This document shows, in pieces, positions 1 through 9,512 of a stretch of DNA of 64,000 bases. The stretch is from Leishmania infantum JPCM5 (lineage: Eukaryota > Euglenozoa > Kinetoplastea > Trypanosomatida > Trypanosomatidae). Below the pieces are notes generated by a model. The model was given only the letters and a program-made list of their open reading frames with translations, was not told the DNA's origin and made no database searches. The stretch spans positions 571,843 through 635,842 of the forward strand of contig NC_009401.2 in NCBI RefSeq assembly GCF_000002875.2, in the 5' to 3' direction. Both the position numbers and the translations under genes were made by a program. Numbering within the stretch: position 1 is the stretch's first letter; each line of letters opens with the position of its first letter.

Positions 1-574
1 TGCATCAAACGTTCGCTGCGTCATCAGCTTCACCTCTCCACCTCCGCTCACTCTCTCTCGCTCGCTCCTCTTCGTGTTTCTTTTTGACACTTCATGCTGT
101 TTTCGAATCCAGCGATGGCGCTGCACATCACAGCATCACCACAGACGTGCATACAGCGCGAGGCGACGCCTGAGCACGGTGGAGCACTCGCCTACCCATC
201 CACAGTTAAAGCACATCTGATGCAGACGCTCCTTTAATCGCACGCTTCGATGCTGCGCGCGCGGGGAGGGGCATAGACCACATGCATGGCTGCACTGCTC
301 TACCTTAACCCATAGATACGGGTGCACCCGTACACACTTACACCCACACTCTTCTGCTGCTGCTGCTGCTTTCTCGTGTAGTCGGCCACTTGGTCGTCGC
401 TCGTCGGTGCGCCTCTGGCAAGCTGTCTGCGTCGCTTCGCACCTCACGGGCCGTGAGGCCCGCTTTACCGCCCCCCCCCCCCCCCCACACACACACACAA
501 CAACGACGTCGATGCCCCACTGAGAAGCGTCTCTGCTCTTTGCATCCTTCCCTTGATGAAGTAGCGCTGCTCCG
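1..574. other. Intergenic, no gene seen
   Basis: I see no supportable gene here. The stretch holds a short CTG run near 354-370 and a C-run (about 470-486) joined to a CA repeat (487-500). This C-run/CA layout recurs between genes throughout the window and is typical of Leishmania untranslated regions. Short frames on both strands look like composition artefacts. Confidence 0.6.
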
Positions 575-1593
575 TTGCCTGCTGCTCCAGCCCTTCCTCG
601 AGGGCGGAGCAGCGCTTTCTCACTCACCACCCCCCCCTTGCAGGAAGGCGTCGAAGGGCCTGTGCTTCTACTCGATGGCGGTGCGCTGCCAGCGCCGAAC
701 GGTCCCCGCACCGACGCCTTGACTTTGCCAAACCCGCTCATGCCGTCGGTGAACATCGCAGTGCCGTTCAGCGTCATCACAGAGCCGCTGGAGCTGGAGA
801 GGGCGATGCTCGGCCACTAGACCACTGTGGCCGTGTTCACCAGCGGGCCTGGCCGCTCGCCGTGGAGCATCTTTCTCCTTCCGTGCCTTCTCGACGAATC
901 GTCTCCTCAGATGTCGTCCGGCGACGTGCAGCGGTGCGGGTGTCGCCGGGCTGCTCCTGCACGCCCCCGCATCCTCGCCTTCAACTCCTTCTCTCTCCTA
1001 CCTTGAAGCTGTGGGAGGAGTGAGCGTACTCGCTGCGCGTGCTGCACCCGCGGCGGTAGGTACAGCTGGAGTACAATACCTCAAACATCGGCAGCAGCAA
1101 CCGCACTAGTCCAACTCCTCTGCCTTTCTCACGCCTGAGGCGTCGATGTGGTCTGTGATGGGGTCGCGCGCACGCCACGGGAAGCCCCCAAGGCGGGGTT
1201 GCCGTGTCTGTCACGACCCCGTCATCCGGCTTGACGCTCTCGCCGGCGTTTCCGACGGAGAATGCTGAGGGGCTGGATATGGGCCGAGGGGCGGGTATGC
1301 CGAGCGCTTCCCCTCTACGCACAGTGACCCAACACTTTGTGGCGGCGCCGCTGAGAGCCCCCTCGGCCGGCAGCGCCAACAAGCGCGAGAACCCGTTGGC
1401 GCACACTCCTCAAGAACTTTTCGGCGCAGCCTTGTTGTGCTCACTGCGAGGGCATCCACCTCGCGAGACATCTCTCCGAGCGCTGCCGCCGTGCGCACGC
1501 GTCTTGAGGAAGACCGGTGACGGGCTGCTGACGCGCCAGCCTTGTATGGATCCGGGCTGCCTTTCTCATTATTCCGCGCTGCGCGAAACGTGA
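575..1593 (+). pseudogene. Decayed reading frame upstream of H2B, identity unknown
   Basis: The + strand reads as protein-like, GC3-rich sequence that changes frame and contains stops. The frame from 575 runs to TAG at 818-820 and then continues in the same frame with plausible protein (TTVAVFTSGPG...) to about 1004. A second frame (from about 927) carries AGVAGLLLHAP and SNSSAFLTPEASMW around an internal TAG at 1107. A third runs from 1204 to 1593 with a composition like a Leishmania disordered protein. No ATG-initiated frame spans the region and I recognise no family. The best reading is a gene relic of about 340 codons; unusual UTR composition is the alternative. Confidence 0.33.
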
Positions 1594-2228
1594 TCACAGC
1601 GGAGGTGAGGGAAGCTGTGGATGTGTCCCTCTGTGTTCGTGCTTCTCTGTGTCTGCACTCTGGGTCGGCGCGCCTTCTGCGTCCTCTACACCATCACCAT
1701 CGTTAAGCGTAGCTGCGACCTCAGCTCAGCTCATCTTCCTGCCTTCTGCTTTCCTGTCCTTCGATTCTTGTCGCCCCTAACACCCCCCCCCCCAGGGTGT
1801 ACAGTGCACGAGGGCACGCGGAGGCGAGGTTGGCGCGAACCGACAACTTCCACGCCCGGAGGGGTACGCACGTGTACTCCCACACGAGTGGGTAAGTGAA
1901 CGCAGAGACGAAAGAAAGGAAGTCCGTGCAGCGCCCCAGCTGGTGCGCATCACTGGCGGCGGCTTGCTGTTTCTCTTTGGCTTTCGAAGTGAGTGGTGGG
2001 GAGAGGGTACTCGTCCCTCTACTACAGACTTGTTCCACGCCTCCACCCCCTCCCCCTGAATCTCTTTCCGCATCGGCCGTCGCTCGCCACATCTTTCCTC
2101 TCTCTCTGCCGTCTTGCTTCTGCTTCGCGCCTCTTGTGCCGGGGTCGGCAACAAAGCCGCTCGCGCCTTCACGCTGCCCTCCTCCTCCTCCTCCACACAC
2201 ACACACACACACACCGACCCGCGCCACC
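1594..2228 (+). other. Leader and splice-acceptor region of histone H2B
   Basis: No gene is seen. The stretch contains a C-run near 1785-1793, a pyrimidine-rich tract around 2090-2130 (CTCTCTCTGCCGTCTTGCTT) and a CT/CA repeat (about 2180-2214) ending just before the H2B start. These are the expected signals for spliced-leader addition to the H2B mRNA; the exact acceptor AG cannot be fixed from sequence alone. Confidence 0.5.
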
Positions 2229-2564
2229 ATGGCCACCCGCCGCCGCCCTTCCTGCAAGCCTTCCAACTCGCACAAGTCGCACCGCAAGCCTAAGCGCTCG
2301 TGGAACGTGTACGTCTGCCGCTCGCTGAAGGCGATCAACGCCCAGATGTCGATGTCGCACCGCACGATGAAGATCGTGAACTCGTACGTGAGCGACGTGA
2401 TGGAGCGCATCTGCACTGAGGCTGCGGTGCTTGTTCGCACGAACAAGAAGCGCACGCTGGGTGCGCGCGAGGTGCAGACGGCGGTGCGCGTTGTGCTGCC
2501 GGCGGAGCTCGCGAAGCACGCCATGGCTGAGGGCACGAAGGCCGTGTCGAAAATGTGCCATTAG
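2229..2564 (+). CDS. H2B: Histone H2B
   Basis: Core nucleosomal histone that pairs with H2A in nuclear chromatin. The 111-residue protein has a short basic tail with [12 protein letters not shown], followed by the histone fold ([20 protein letters not shown]) and the very conserved H2B C-terminal stretch ([20 protein letters not shown], then [13 protein letters not shown]). The start is the ATG in GCCACCATGG; the frame stays open upstream but there is no reason to use it. Length and tail fit canonical trypanosomatid H2B rather than the longer H2BV variant. The tail ([10 protein letters not shown]) and the end (KMCH) differ from other Leishmania H2B copies as I remember them, so this is probably one of several dispersed, non-identical H2B genes. 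The mRNA should be trans-spliced and polyadenylated like other trypanosomatid histone mRNAs. Confidence 0.96.
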   Translation: MATRRRPSCKPSNSHKSHRKPKRSWNVYVCRSLKAINAQMSMSHRTMKIVNSYVSDVMERICTEAAVLVRTNKKRTLGAREVQTAVRVVLPAELAKHAMAEGTKAVSKMCH

Positions 2565-4038
2565 TTCTTTGTGTGCTGGAGCCATCCCTACACCGCTACG
2601 CATGCCGGCACACGTGCCTGCGATCTGCGTAGCGGTGCGCGCCTTCATGTGTGGGCTTTTGGGACCTGCCGTACGCCGGGTGGCAAAGGGGGGAAGAAGC
2701 GCAAGGTGGCCACGATGGCGACCATGGCGGAACATGCAGGGGAGGGGGCGGACGCGAAAGCTCTTTGGCGGATGAGGGGAACGCACACCTCGTGAACGTT
2801 GTTCGATGCCACCGCTTCCTCGTAGGAACATGCTGACATGCTGCCCCCCCCCCCCACTTCTCTTGTCTCCTGCTCATGGTCGGCGCCCCGCCCTCCGCTG
2901 CTTTCCTTTCGCTTCTCATCTTTTACGTCTCTGGTGCTTGTATTATTCACGCGACACACACAACGACCATCGCTCCATCCACCGTGCGCGTGTGTGCGGG
3001 GGAGGCAGCACGCACGCGCCATGCCAGCGGGATGAATGTGAGGGTCTACGCGCTCCATGTGTGTTATGCCGTACGCAGCCGAAAAGGCAAGGAAAAAAGA
3101 GAATCCACAACTCGAAGGACATGTACAGCAGCAGCGAGGGATTCCATCATGCTTGTAGCTGACGTGCTGCGCGATAGGCCACGGGATGTGTCCTGAGCGG
3201 CCGCTGGGCTGAGCTTGGCTGGACTGTGTGTGCGTGTGTCTGCCTCAACCGACCCACACGAGTCTGGTCAGCCGCACACGCATCTACGCTCGCTCGCACG
3301 AGCGCGTGGGTGTGAAGCAGACACCACTGCACCGTGAGCAACAGGCGCTGCATAGAGCGCGACATCTACGCTTACGCTGACGCGACTCCGCAGTCGTTGC
3401 CGTCGCTGAAGTTCTCTGCTCATTCTGCTCTCTATCCTTCTCTCTCGCCTGTTGTACTTTACTCGCGGCAGTTTGTGCGCGCGCACACACGCACATATAC
3501 ACACACACACACACACACCTGTGCTGCCTCGCGGCCATTTTCGGCACACCCACGTACTTGGTGATGGGTCTGTCTCTACCCGTTCGTCCTCCCCATCCGT
3601 ACACGTGCGTGCATGCATGGGTGCCAAAGCCCTCACCGTTTGGTCTCTCCGACTCGCGCTTCACATTCTCAGCCCCCTCCCCCCTCTTCCAGACTTTCCC
3701 CTTCTCTCTCCTCGTCTTCCCTGCCGCACTCTCGCTGGCAGGAGAAGGTGCACAGCAGCAGCAGCAGAGGACTTGACGGGGCGCTTATTCGTTGGCTTCG
3801 TGTTGGCCACGCGGCTGCGGCTCTCTCACGCAGAGCCTGCTTGGCGTGTGTCCGTCTGTGTGTGTGTGTGTGCGGCGCCTCCTCTCTAGGCACGCGCACT
3901 TTCCCACGCATGCGCATGCGCACACGCATATGCATCTGCACATAGGCATGCACGTATAGAGAGAGGGACATCTTCACATCTATACACACGTCTGCAGACC
4001 CCTACAGGACACCACGCAGTCGAACCCGACGATGAGCC
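2565..4038 (+). other. H2B 3' region and leader of the TMEM94-like gene
   Basis: No convincing gene. It contains a C-run at about 2841-2854, a CA repeat at about 3500-3519, a GT repeat at about 3857-3872, a CAGCAG run near 3757-3768, and long CT-rich tracts (about 3640-3730) that could act as the trans-splicing signal of the downstream gene. Short frames here are rich in His/Thr from CA repeats and are not supported as coding. Confidence 0.55.
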
Positions 4039-4073
4039 ATGAAGGTCCAGCACTTGACCGTGGAGAACCTTGA
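4032..4073 (+). promoter_or_regulatory. Overlapping upstream ORF at the TMEM94-like start
   Basis: An ATG at 4032, seven bases before the annotated ATG (4039), opens a 13-codon frame (MSHEGPALDRGEP) ending in TGA at 4071-4073. It overlaps the start of the main coding frame out of phase. If the mature mRNA includes it, scanning ribosomes would meet it first, which could reduce translation or shift initiation to a later Met such as residue 118. Confidence 0.4.
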
Positions 4074-7000
4074 CGGTAATGGTGAGAGGGGAGCCTCGGC
4101 ACCAGCAATACAGATACTGGTTCCGCCGCTCTTTAAGGGTGACGCCGCTGTCTTGAGGGCTGCCGCTGTTGCCAATCACGACGGCGGCGCCGTTACGAGG
4201 GCCTCATACTTGTCCATTTCGTCCTCCGTCAACAGTTCACAGTGTAGTTTCTTCGGCGGCAGCAGCTCTGCCGTCTCGCCGCTGGCCTCGACAAGCGTGT
4301 CACAGGCCAATGTCGACACCCCCAGCAGCACATACGAGGCGGCTGTCTGTGCGGAGCTGCAGCGGCTGCTGGAGCGCTGCGAGCAGTCTTGGATGCACAC
4401 AATGCATATTCCGCGTGTTATTCTGCGCAGCGTCGCTCTGGATCAGAACTGCGCCATCGCCGCGACGTGCGCCATGCTCATCATCTCCTGCATCCTCTAT
4501 CCGATGACGCAGACGATCCTGTGCACGATATTGTTCTTTGTCCTCTACGGCCTCTGCGTGCTGCTGCAGGCATACCACTTTTGGGCTCGCGTGACGGAGA
4601 TGAAGTACCGCACCGCCTCTGTGACCAGGGAGGTGCTGGCGCGATGGTGGCGCCGGGTCCAGGAGATGCCGCTGCGTCGCAGCCAGACCGCCGAGGAGCG
4701 GCGGCGCGTGTTTATCGAGTCCTTCTCGCAGTTGCCGGCGAGCGCGTTCCGCATGGTGGCCGTCGTCGACGAGCGCACAGGCAGACTGAAGCACATCCAC
4801 AAGAGCTTAATGGTGAAGATGTCCAAGCGGCTAGACGAGTCGACGCTGAAGGTGCGCTCTTACCTGGAGCCGACGAGCATCTGCAAGCTCGTCGACGTCA
4901 TGCGCATCACCCTCGAGTGTGATGCGATTGTGCTGAAGCCGCTGACGGATCGCGCCCGACCACCGCGGCTGCCGAACCTGCTCCTATCCGACAAGCCCTT
5001 TGTGGAGGACGAGGACACAACGGACAGCAGCGACCACGAGCGCGAGTCGCGCACGGTGCTGGGCGGCGGCAACACGATCACCGTGTCGCACCACATGGAG
5101 TACTTTGTCCACCGCGTCTTTCTGCTCGTCTGGGCAGCAGTGATGGTGCTGACCATCGGCACCGGCGTCATGCTCTGCAAGTTTGTACGATTACCCCTCG
5201 GCGAGGGCGTCTTCCTGGACCCTGCCGTTGCGGCGCTGGGTCTGCTACCCCTCAACGCCATCGTGCTCAACCGCGTGCTCATCTTCTACGCCAATGTCTA
5301 CCTCGACAAGCTTTTCCACTACATGGTGTCACGCCGCTCCTACGCGCTGGAGGATCGGCTGCCACGCTTCTCCTTCTGGTCTACGCTGGTGACGATGGCG
5401 CGGGTGGTGTGCCGCATGCCGCCGCCGAACGGGGGCCGTAACCCACTTGTCTTCTCCACTTCTCTTGTCGACGTCTTCGGCATGGCAACGGTGGTGGCGA
5501 TGCTGGATCAGACGGGGATTGTGACGGATATGGTGCTCGTCCCTAAGCAGGTGTTCCTGCTAAAGTCCGACCCACAGCAGCAGCATCAGCATCAGCAGAG
5601 TTCTTCCAGCGGAGAAAGCGGCGACGATGACGATGGTACGACGACTGTGAAGGGCTGCTTCTCGCAGCGCAGCGAGCGCGACGCTCGTGAGCGCCGCCGC
5701 GACATGCACAAGCAAATCAAGCGCAAGAAGTATCAGGAGCGCCGGTTTCTGGAGCTGCGGCTGATGCAGTCGACAAGGCAGGACCTGGCGGTCGAGTTCG
5801 CCGACGAGAAGGCTCGCCACAAGCACAACAGCCACCTCAAACCTCTCTGCCTCGCCATCCTTGTGCACGCCCTGGCACGAGAGCCGACGCAGCTCGCGAC
5901 GTGGACGGAGCCGTTCCGCTTCTGCGACCGCTCACTTCTGTGGGCGCGTGCAATGCACTGGATCCCGCGGGCGTGTGGCTTCCACGACAGAGTGGCACAC
6001 AACTTCCTGATCCTTGCGCGCATCTTCGTGATCAGCACGTCCACCGGGAGCGGGTACCGCGACACCTACCCGGAGCAGGCGTGCTCGTACCTCGTCGAGG
6101 GCAGCGATGGCGCGCTGCACCTCTTCACCATCGGTACGCCGTATCTCGTGTGCCACCACTCGACAACACACTGGACGGGAACGACGATAGAGGAGTTTGA
6201 CGCCCACGATAAGGCGGAGGTGCTTTACATGGGTAAGCACCAATGGGAGGAGGGGGCGACACTAGAGACGGTGGCGCTGTCGCACCGCATTTTGCCGGAG
6301 CGGTACCGCCGCTACGTCGCAACGCTACCGCGCCACGCGCACCACTACAACGAGTTTTTCTTTCGAAACGGCGCCGAGGTGAACAGCACTACAGCGAAGA
6401 AGGCGCAGGTGGAGCGGCGGCATCGCCGCCAGCAGCGCGCGGCGGCGAAAGCGGCTCGTAGTGGAGTCGCTGCGCCGCACCCGCAAGCCGCACCGCAGTC
6501 CGCCGATTCAAGGCAGGAACCGCGCGGGGAGAGCGGGACCAGCAGGTGCCGCGTCATGCGACACGACGGTGGTGGCGCTGATACCGACGACGGAGCTCCC
6601 ATACCGTCGGCGGCCATGCAGCGCGAGCGCACCGAGGCGGCTGTGCGCGCAGGTGACAGGGAGATGGGCGCGGAGAAGGAAGTGGGTGCGGTGGGTGTCA
6701 GCGATGACAGCACCATGAGCTCCTACGACGCCGACAAGTGGGGCGGGGATAGAGACATCGCGGTTGACGAGTGCGACATCAGCGGCCGCGACATAGATCG
6801 GCAGCGCCAGCTGTGCGGCACGCCCCGGCGCCGCTGCCGGTCCGCACCGCCGGTGCGCAGCACGCGGCCGGCGAACGTGCAGCCGCCGCGCAACCGCTCC
6901 TTTGGCGCCGCCCCGACGGACGTCGTGGCCGACATCGAGGGGGATGACTGCATCACTGTGAACACCTTCATCTGGCTCATGGCGACCACCTCTCACACGT

Positions 7001-8661
7001 TCCTTGGGCTGATCGGTTTGCAGGACTCCGTGCGCCCCAACGTGCAGAGCACCATGAGCTTGCTGGATGAGTCGGGTGTGCGCTGCATGTATTTCTACGC
7101 TGGCACGGAGCGCCAGACGAAGAGCTTCGGGAGCCGGGTCGGCTTGGACACGGACTGGAACTGCTGCATCTCGCTGAAGGAGGACGCCGTCGCGCTGGAC
7201 CCGCACAGCATTCGCGCGCAGCTGCCGTTCGGCATCAAGTCGATCCGCAAGCACATCCTGCATGTCGACCCGATTCCGCTTCAGGTGAGCCTGTTCTCGC
7301 ACGCCCTCGGAGTGTCGAAGCGGGCGATGCTGTCGGTGCTGCAGGACAACCACGAAGTCGTCGTCGCGGTCGGCTCGGTGTTCAACCATAGCAACGTGCG
7401 CAGCTTCGTGCAGGCGGACTTGTCGATCGGCGTGCTCCCTACCAGACGCGGCACCAACGCGGATAAGGAGGGCGCGCTGAAACACACCCGCGTCGTGGAG
7501 CCGTCCGACTTTGCGGCGGCGAACAGCCTCAACCGCGATATCCCGCTCTACCGCAACGTGGCGGAGCTGATCGGTTGCAGCTGTTCCCTGCGGGCGCCGC
7601 CAACGACGTCCATCTTGCCGATTGTCGCCATGATGATTCGTCAGGCACGCCTGCGGCTCAGCGGCATCAGTAACGGCGCCGAGTTCGTCATGCACGCCAA
7701 CTTCTTCCTTGTCATGGTGAATACCAGCTCGCTGATCGTCGGGGTGCCACTGCTGCTGACGCCCTCTGTGACGGTGTTTGAGCTCTACGTGCTCATCCCG
7801 ATTTTGGCGCTGTGCTGCACTTACACGGCGTACGCCGGCATGGATGCGATGCGAGTGATGCCGTCGCGCCACAATCACTTCGTCCGCCGCGCAATCTTCC
7901 GGCACAGCGCGGTGGTGTGGTGCCTGCGCTACGCCATCTCGGTTGTGGCGCTCCTGGCGCTCGGCATCACTGCCTCCACGAAGCTGTGCAAGGTCAGAGT
8001 GCTGAAGCTAATCACAATGGAGGAGGCCACGTGCATGTCGTCTGGTCAGGGCTACGCCGCGCTCACCTTCAACTACTGGCTCATGGTGCACTGCTGGACG
8101 CACATTAGTCGTCATCACCCCATCTCCCTCACCTTCTCGCTGAAGCTGGAGCATGGACGCCGCTCCACGTACCTTTTCCGTTCCTTCCGCTGGGTCGCCG
8201 CGAGCTTCCTCGTGACGCTACTGAGCATCATCATCGTAGTCCTCGACACACCGAAGGCCGCCCTCCACCACGCCTTCTTCCCTTCTGTCCCGCACTTCAT
8301 TGTGTCGCTGCTGTTCCCGGTGCTCATCCTCGCACTGGACTGGCCCGTCAAGCGGTGGCGCGAGCGGCGTTTCACGAACATGCAGAAATTTCGGAAGCTG
8401 TCGTATGGGACGCGGCTTGGCATGCACTCGCCCCGCGGCGACTACGAACCGGAAGGCATCACCTACACACACACCAGCACCGTCGGCGGCGCTGGTCGAG
8501 AGGAGGCGGCGCCGGCGGAGCGCGTCGGACTCCTCAAGCGCGTGAGCGAGTGGTTTTACCGCTTCAGCAGCATGCGTGGCGGGAAGCTGGAGCTGAACTG
8601 CGTGTGCTGCGACCACATCGGCGGCAACTACGCTACCTATCACACCACGGCTAACGTATAA
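4039..8661 (+). CDS. TMEM94-like P-type ATPase-related membrane protein
   Basis: The 1540-residue polytopic protein has P-type ATPase topology. Hydrophobic segments lie at about 137-184, 361-383 and 396-425, then a large cytoplasmic region, then about 1215-1269, 1290-1317, 1334-1356, 1383-1404 and 1417-1438. The phosphorylation-site region reads LDQTG (Asp490-Gly493) instead of DKTGT. Near Leu1036 it has DTDWNC, a stretch characteristic of the TMEM94 family. The position of the usual GDGxND hinge reads GSVFNHSN (from Gly1112). These departures match animal TMEM94, an ER protein proposed to move Mg2+, so family membership is firm but transport activity is inference. Residues about 511-540 (Gln/His/Ser/Asp-rich) and 790-970 are low-complexity insertions. 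ATG 4039 is the first in-frame Met, but an overlapping upstream ORF precedes it. Confidence 0.85.
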   Translation: MKVQHLTVENLDGNGERGASAPAIQILVPPLFKGDAAVLRAAAVANHDGGAVTRASYLSISSSVNSSQCSFFGGSSSAVSPLASTSVSQANVDTPSSTYEAAVCAELQRLLERCEQSWMHTMHIPRVILRSVALDQNCAIAATCAMLIISCILYPMTQTILCTILFFVLYGLCVLLQAYHFWARVTEMKYRTASVTREVLARWWRRVQEMPLRRSQTAEERRRVFIESFSQLPASAFRMVAVVDERTGRLKHIHKSLMVKMSKRLDESTLKVRSYLEPTSICKLVDVMRITLECDAIVLKPLTDRARPPRLPNLLLSDKPFVEDEDTTDSSDHERESRTVLGGGNTITVSHHMEYFVHRVFLLVWAAVMVLTIGTGVMLCKFVRLPLGEGVFLDPAVAALGLLPLNAIVLNRVLIFYANVYLDKLFHYMVSRRSYALEDRLPRFSFWSTLVTMARVVCRMPPPNGGRNPLVFSTSLVDVFGMATVVAMLDQTGIVTDMVLVPKQVFLLKSDPQQQHQHQQSSSSGESGDDDDGTTTVKGCFSQRSERDARERRRDMHKQIKRKKYQERRFLELRLMQSTRQDLAVEFADEKARHKHNSHLKPLCLAILVHALAREPTQLATWTEPFRFCDRSLLWARAMHWIPRACGFHDRVAHNFLILARIFVISTSTGSGYRDTYPEQACSYLVEGSDGALHLFTIGTPYLVCHHSTTHWTGTTIEEFDAHDKAEVLYMGKHQWEEGATLETVALSHRILPERYRRYVATLPRHAHHYNEFFFRNGAEVNSTTAKKAQVERRHRRQQRAAAKAARSGVAAPHPQAAPQSADSRQEPRGESGTSRCRVMRHDGGGADTDDGAPIPSAAMQRERTEAAVRAGDREMGAEKEVGAVGVSDDSTMSSYDADKWGGDRDIAVDECDISGRDIDRQRQLCGTPRRRCRSAPPVRSTRPANVQPPRNRSFGAAPTDVVADIEGDDCITVNTFIWLMATTSHTFLGLIGLQDSVRPNVQSTMSLLDESGVRCMYFYAGTERQTKSFGSRVGLDTDWNCCISLKEDAVALDPHSIRAQLPFGIKSIRKHILHVDPIPLQVSLFSHALGVSKRAMLSVLQDNHEVVVAVGSVFNHSNVRSFVQADLSIGVLPTRRGTNADKEGALKHTRVVEPSDFAAANSLNRDIPLYRNVAELIGCSCSLRAPPTTSILPIVAMMIRQARLRLSGISNGAEFVMHANFFLVMVNTSSLIVGVPLLLTPSVTVFELYVLIPILALCCTYTAYAGMDAMRVMPSRHNHFVRRAIFRHSAVVWCLRYAISVVALLALGITASTKLCKVRVLKLITMEEATCMSSGQGYAALTFNYWLMVHCWTHISRHHPISLTFSLKLEHGRRSTYLFRSFRWVAASFLVTLLSIIIVVLDTPKAALHHAFFPSVPHFIVSLLFPVLILALDWPVKRWRERRFTNMQKFRKLSYGTRLGMHSPRGDYEPEGITYTHTSTVGGAGREEAAPAERVGLLKRVSEWFYRFSSMRGGKLELNCVCCDHIGGNYATYHTTANV

Positions 8662-9512
8662 GATTGCGGTTGGTGCGCACCGCGTGCGACGTTGTGCGCG
8701 TGCGCGCATGCGATCTGCTCAGGGATGTGCGTGCGTGCGCACAATTGGGTATCGCTTCCGAGTAGAGGGGCGGCGTCTTCCATCTTGGCTTTTTAATGTG
8801 TCTCGTTGCGCCATGGATGGGTGACGCGTCGCTCTCTGCGCCACCCATCCGATTTCTTTTTGACGGCATCCATGCTCCCTCCCACCCTCGCACAGATACA
8901 TCAGCACGCACACGCACGCCACCGTGAGCTGCCTGTCGTTGAGCGATACCGGCGCTCTTTGTGACTTTCTCTACCTGTCGCGTTGTGCGCGTGCGCTTTC
9001 TCTCCTTAACTGCAGGTCGACAACTCCAGCAGCAGACGCGTACAGCACAGCACAGCACAGCACAGCACAGCGCACACACGTGTGCGTATGCGTGCAGGTG
9101 CAGTGCCAGGTGGAACGATGGCAGCTCTGCTGGCTTTCGCTGCCGCGTGCTCCTTGCACTCTCCCTCTACGACTGCCAGCGGCCTTGCCGTAGCATCTCC
9201 GCATCCGACCTCCCTGCACGTGCACACAGACAACACACACACTCCGTGCACACGTGTTCACGTGATCTCCCTTCATCACTACGCCCTGCTGCACTTGGAT
9301 CTTGTTCGGCCTACCTTGCTCTCATTTCTCCTCGTCCTGGACTACACCGCCTCCACTCAACACAAACTATCGAAGTAGGGCGACGTGTGGCGGATTACCC
9401 ATTCCCTCCCTCTCCTCGCTTCACGCACACACACACACACGCACGCACCATTGTCATCCTAATAATCATAACCAAGAGTTTTTGTGCTTCGTGATAGGCT
9501 TCTGTGGCGGAC
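8662..9512 (+). other. Intergenic region before the TTC27 gene
   Basis: No gene is seen. It contains a pentanucleotide array of about six ACAGC units (about 9042-9071), a CA repeat (about 9425-9440) and CT-rich tracts at 9300-9420 that are likely trans-splicing signals for the downstream gene. Confidence 0.55.
9042..9071 (+). repeat. ACAGC pentanucleotide tandem repeat
   Basis: About six consecutive ACAGC units are visible in the intergenic region. A microsatellite of this kind is probably length-variable between strains. Confidence 0.85.

Noticed and set aside
95..118. tRNA-like TTCGAATCC box near the start of the window
   Set aside because: The B-box-like match lacks the preceding GG and no cloverleaf or A box can be drawn around it. 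The same holds for TTCGAATCC near 45495.
1..2228. Strand-switch region or telomere at the left edge
   Set aside because: All confident genes are on the + strand and no - strand gene or telomeric repeat (TTAGGG) is visible, so there is no support for a switch or chromosome end here.
6508..7905. 465-codon open frame on the - strand
   Set aside because: It is a shadow of the TMEM94-like gene: the + frame has clear domains and membrane helices, while this frame gives His/Arg/Ala-rich sequence typical of antisense GC3-rich codons.
9504..9512. Upstream start for TTC27 three codons earlier
   Set aside because: The codon there is GTG; a nuclear trypanosomatid gene should start at the ATG at 9513. 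The same reasoning moved the OSCP1 start to 17594.
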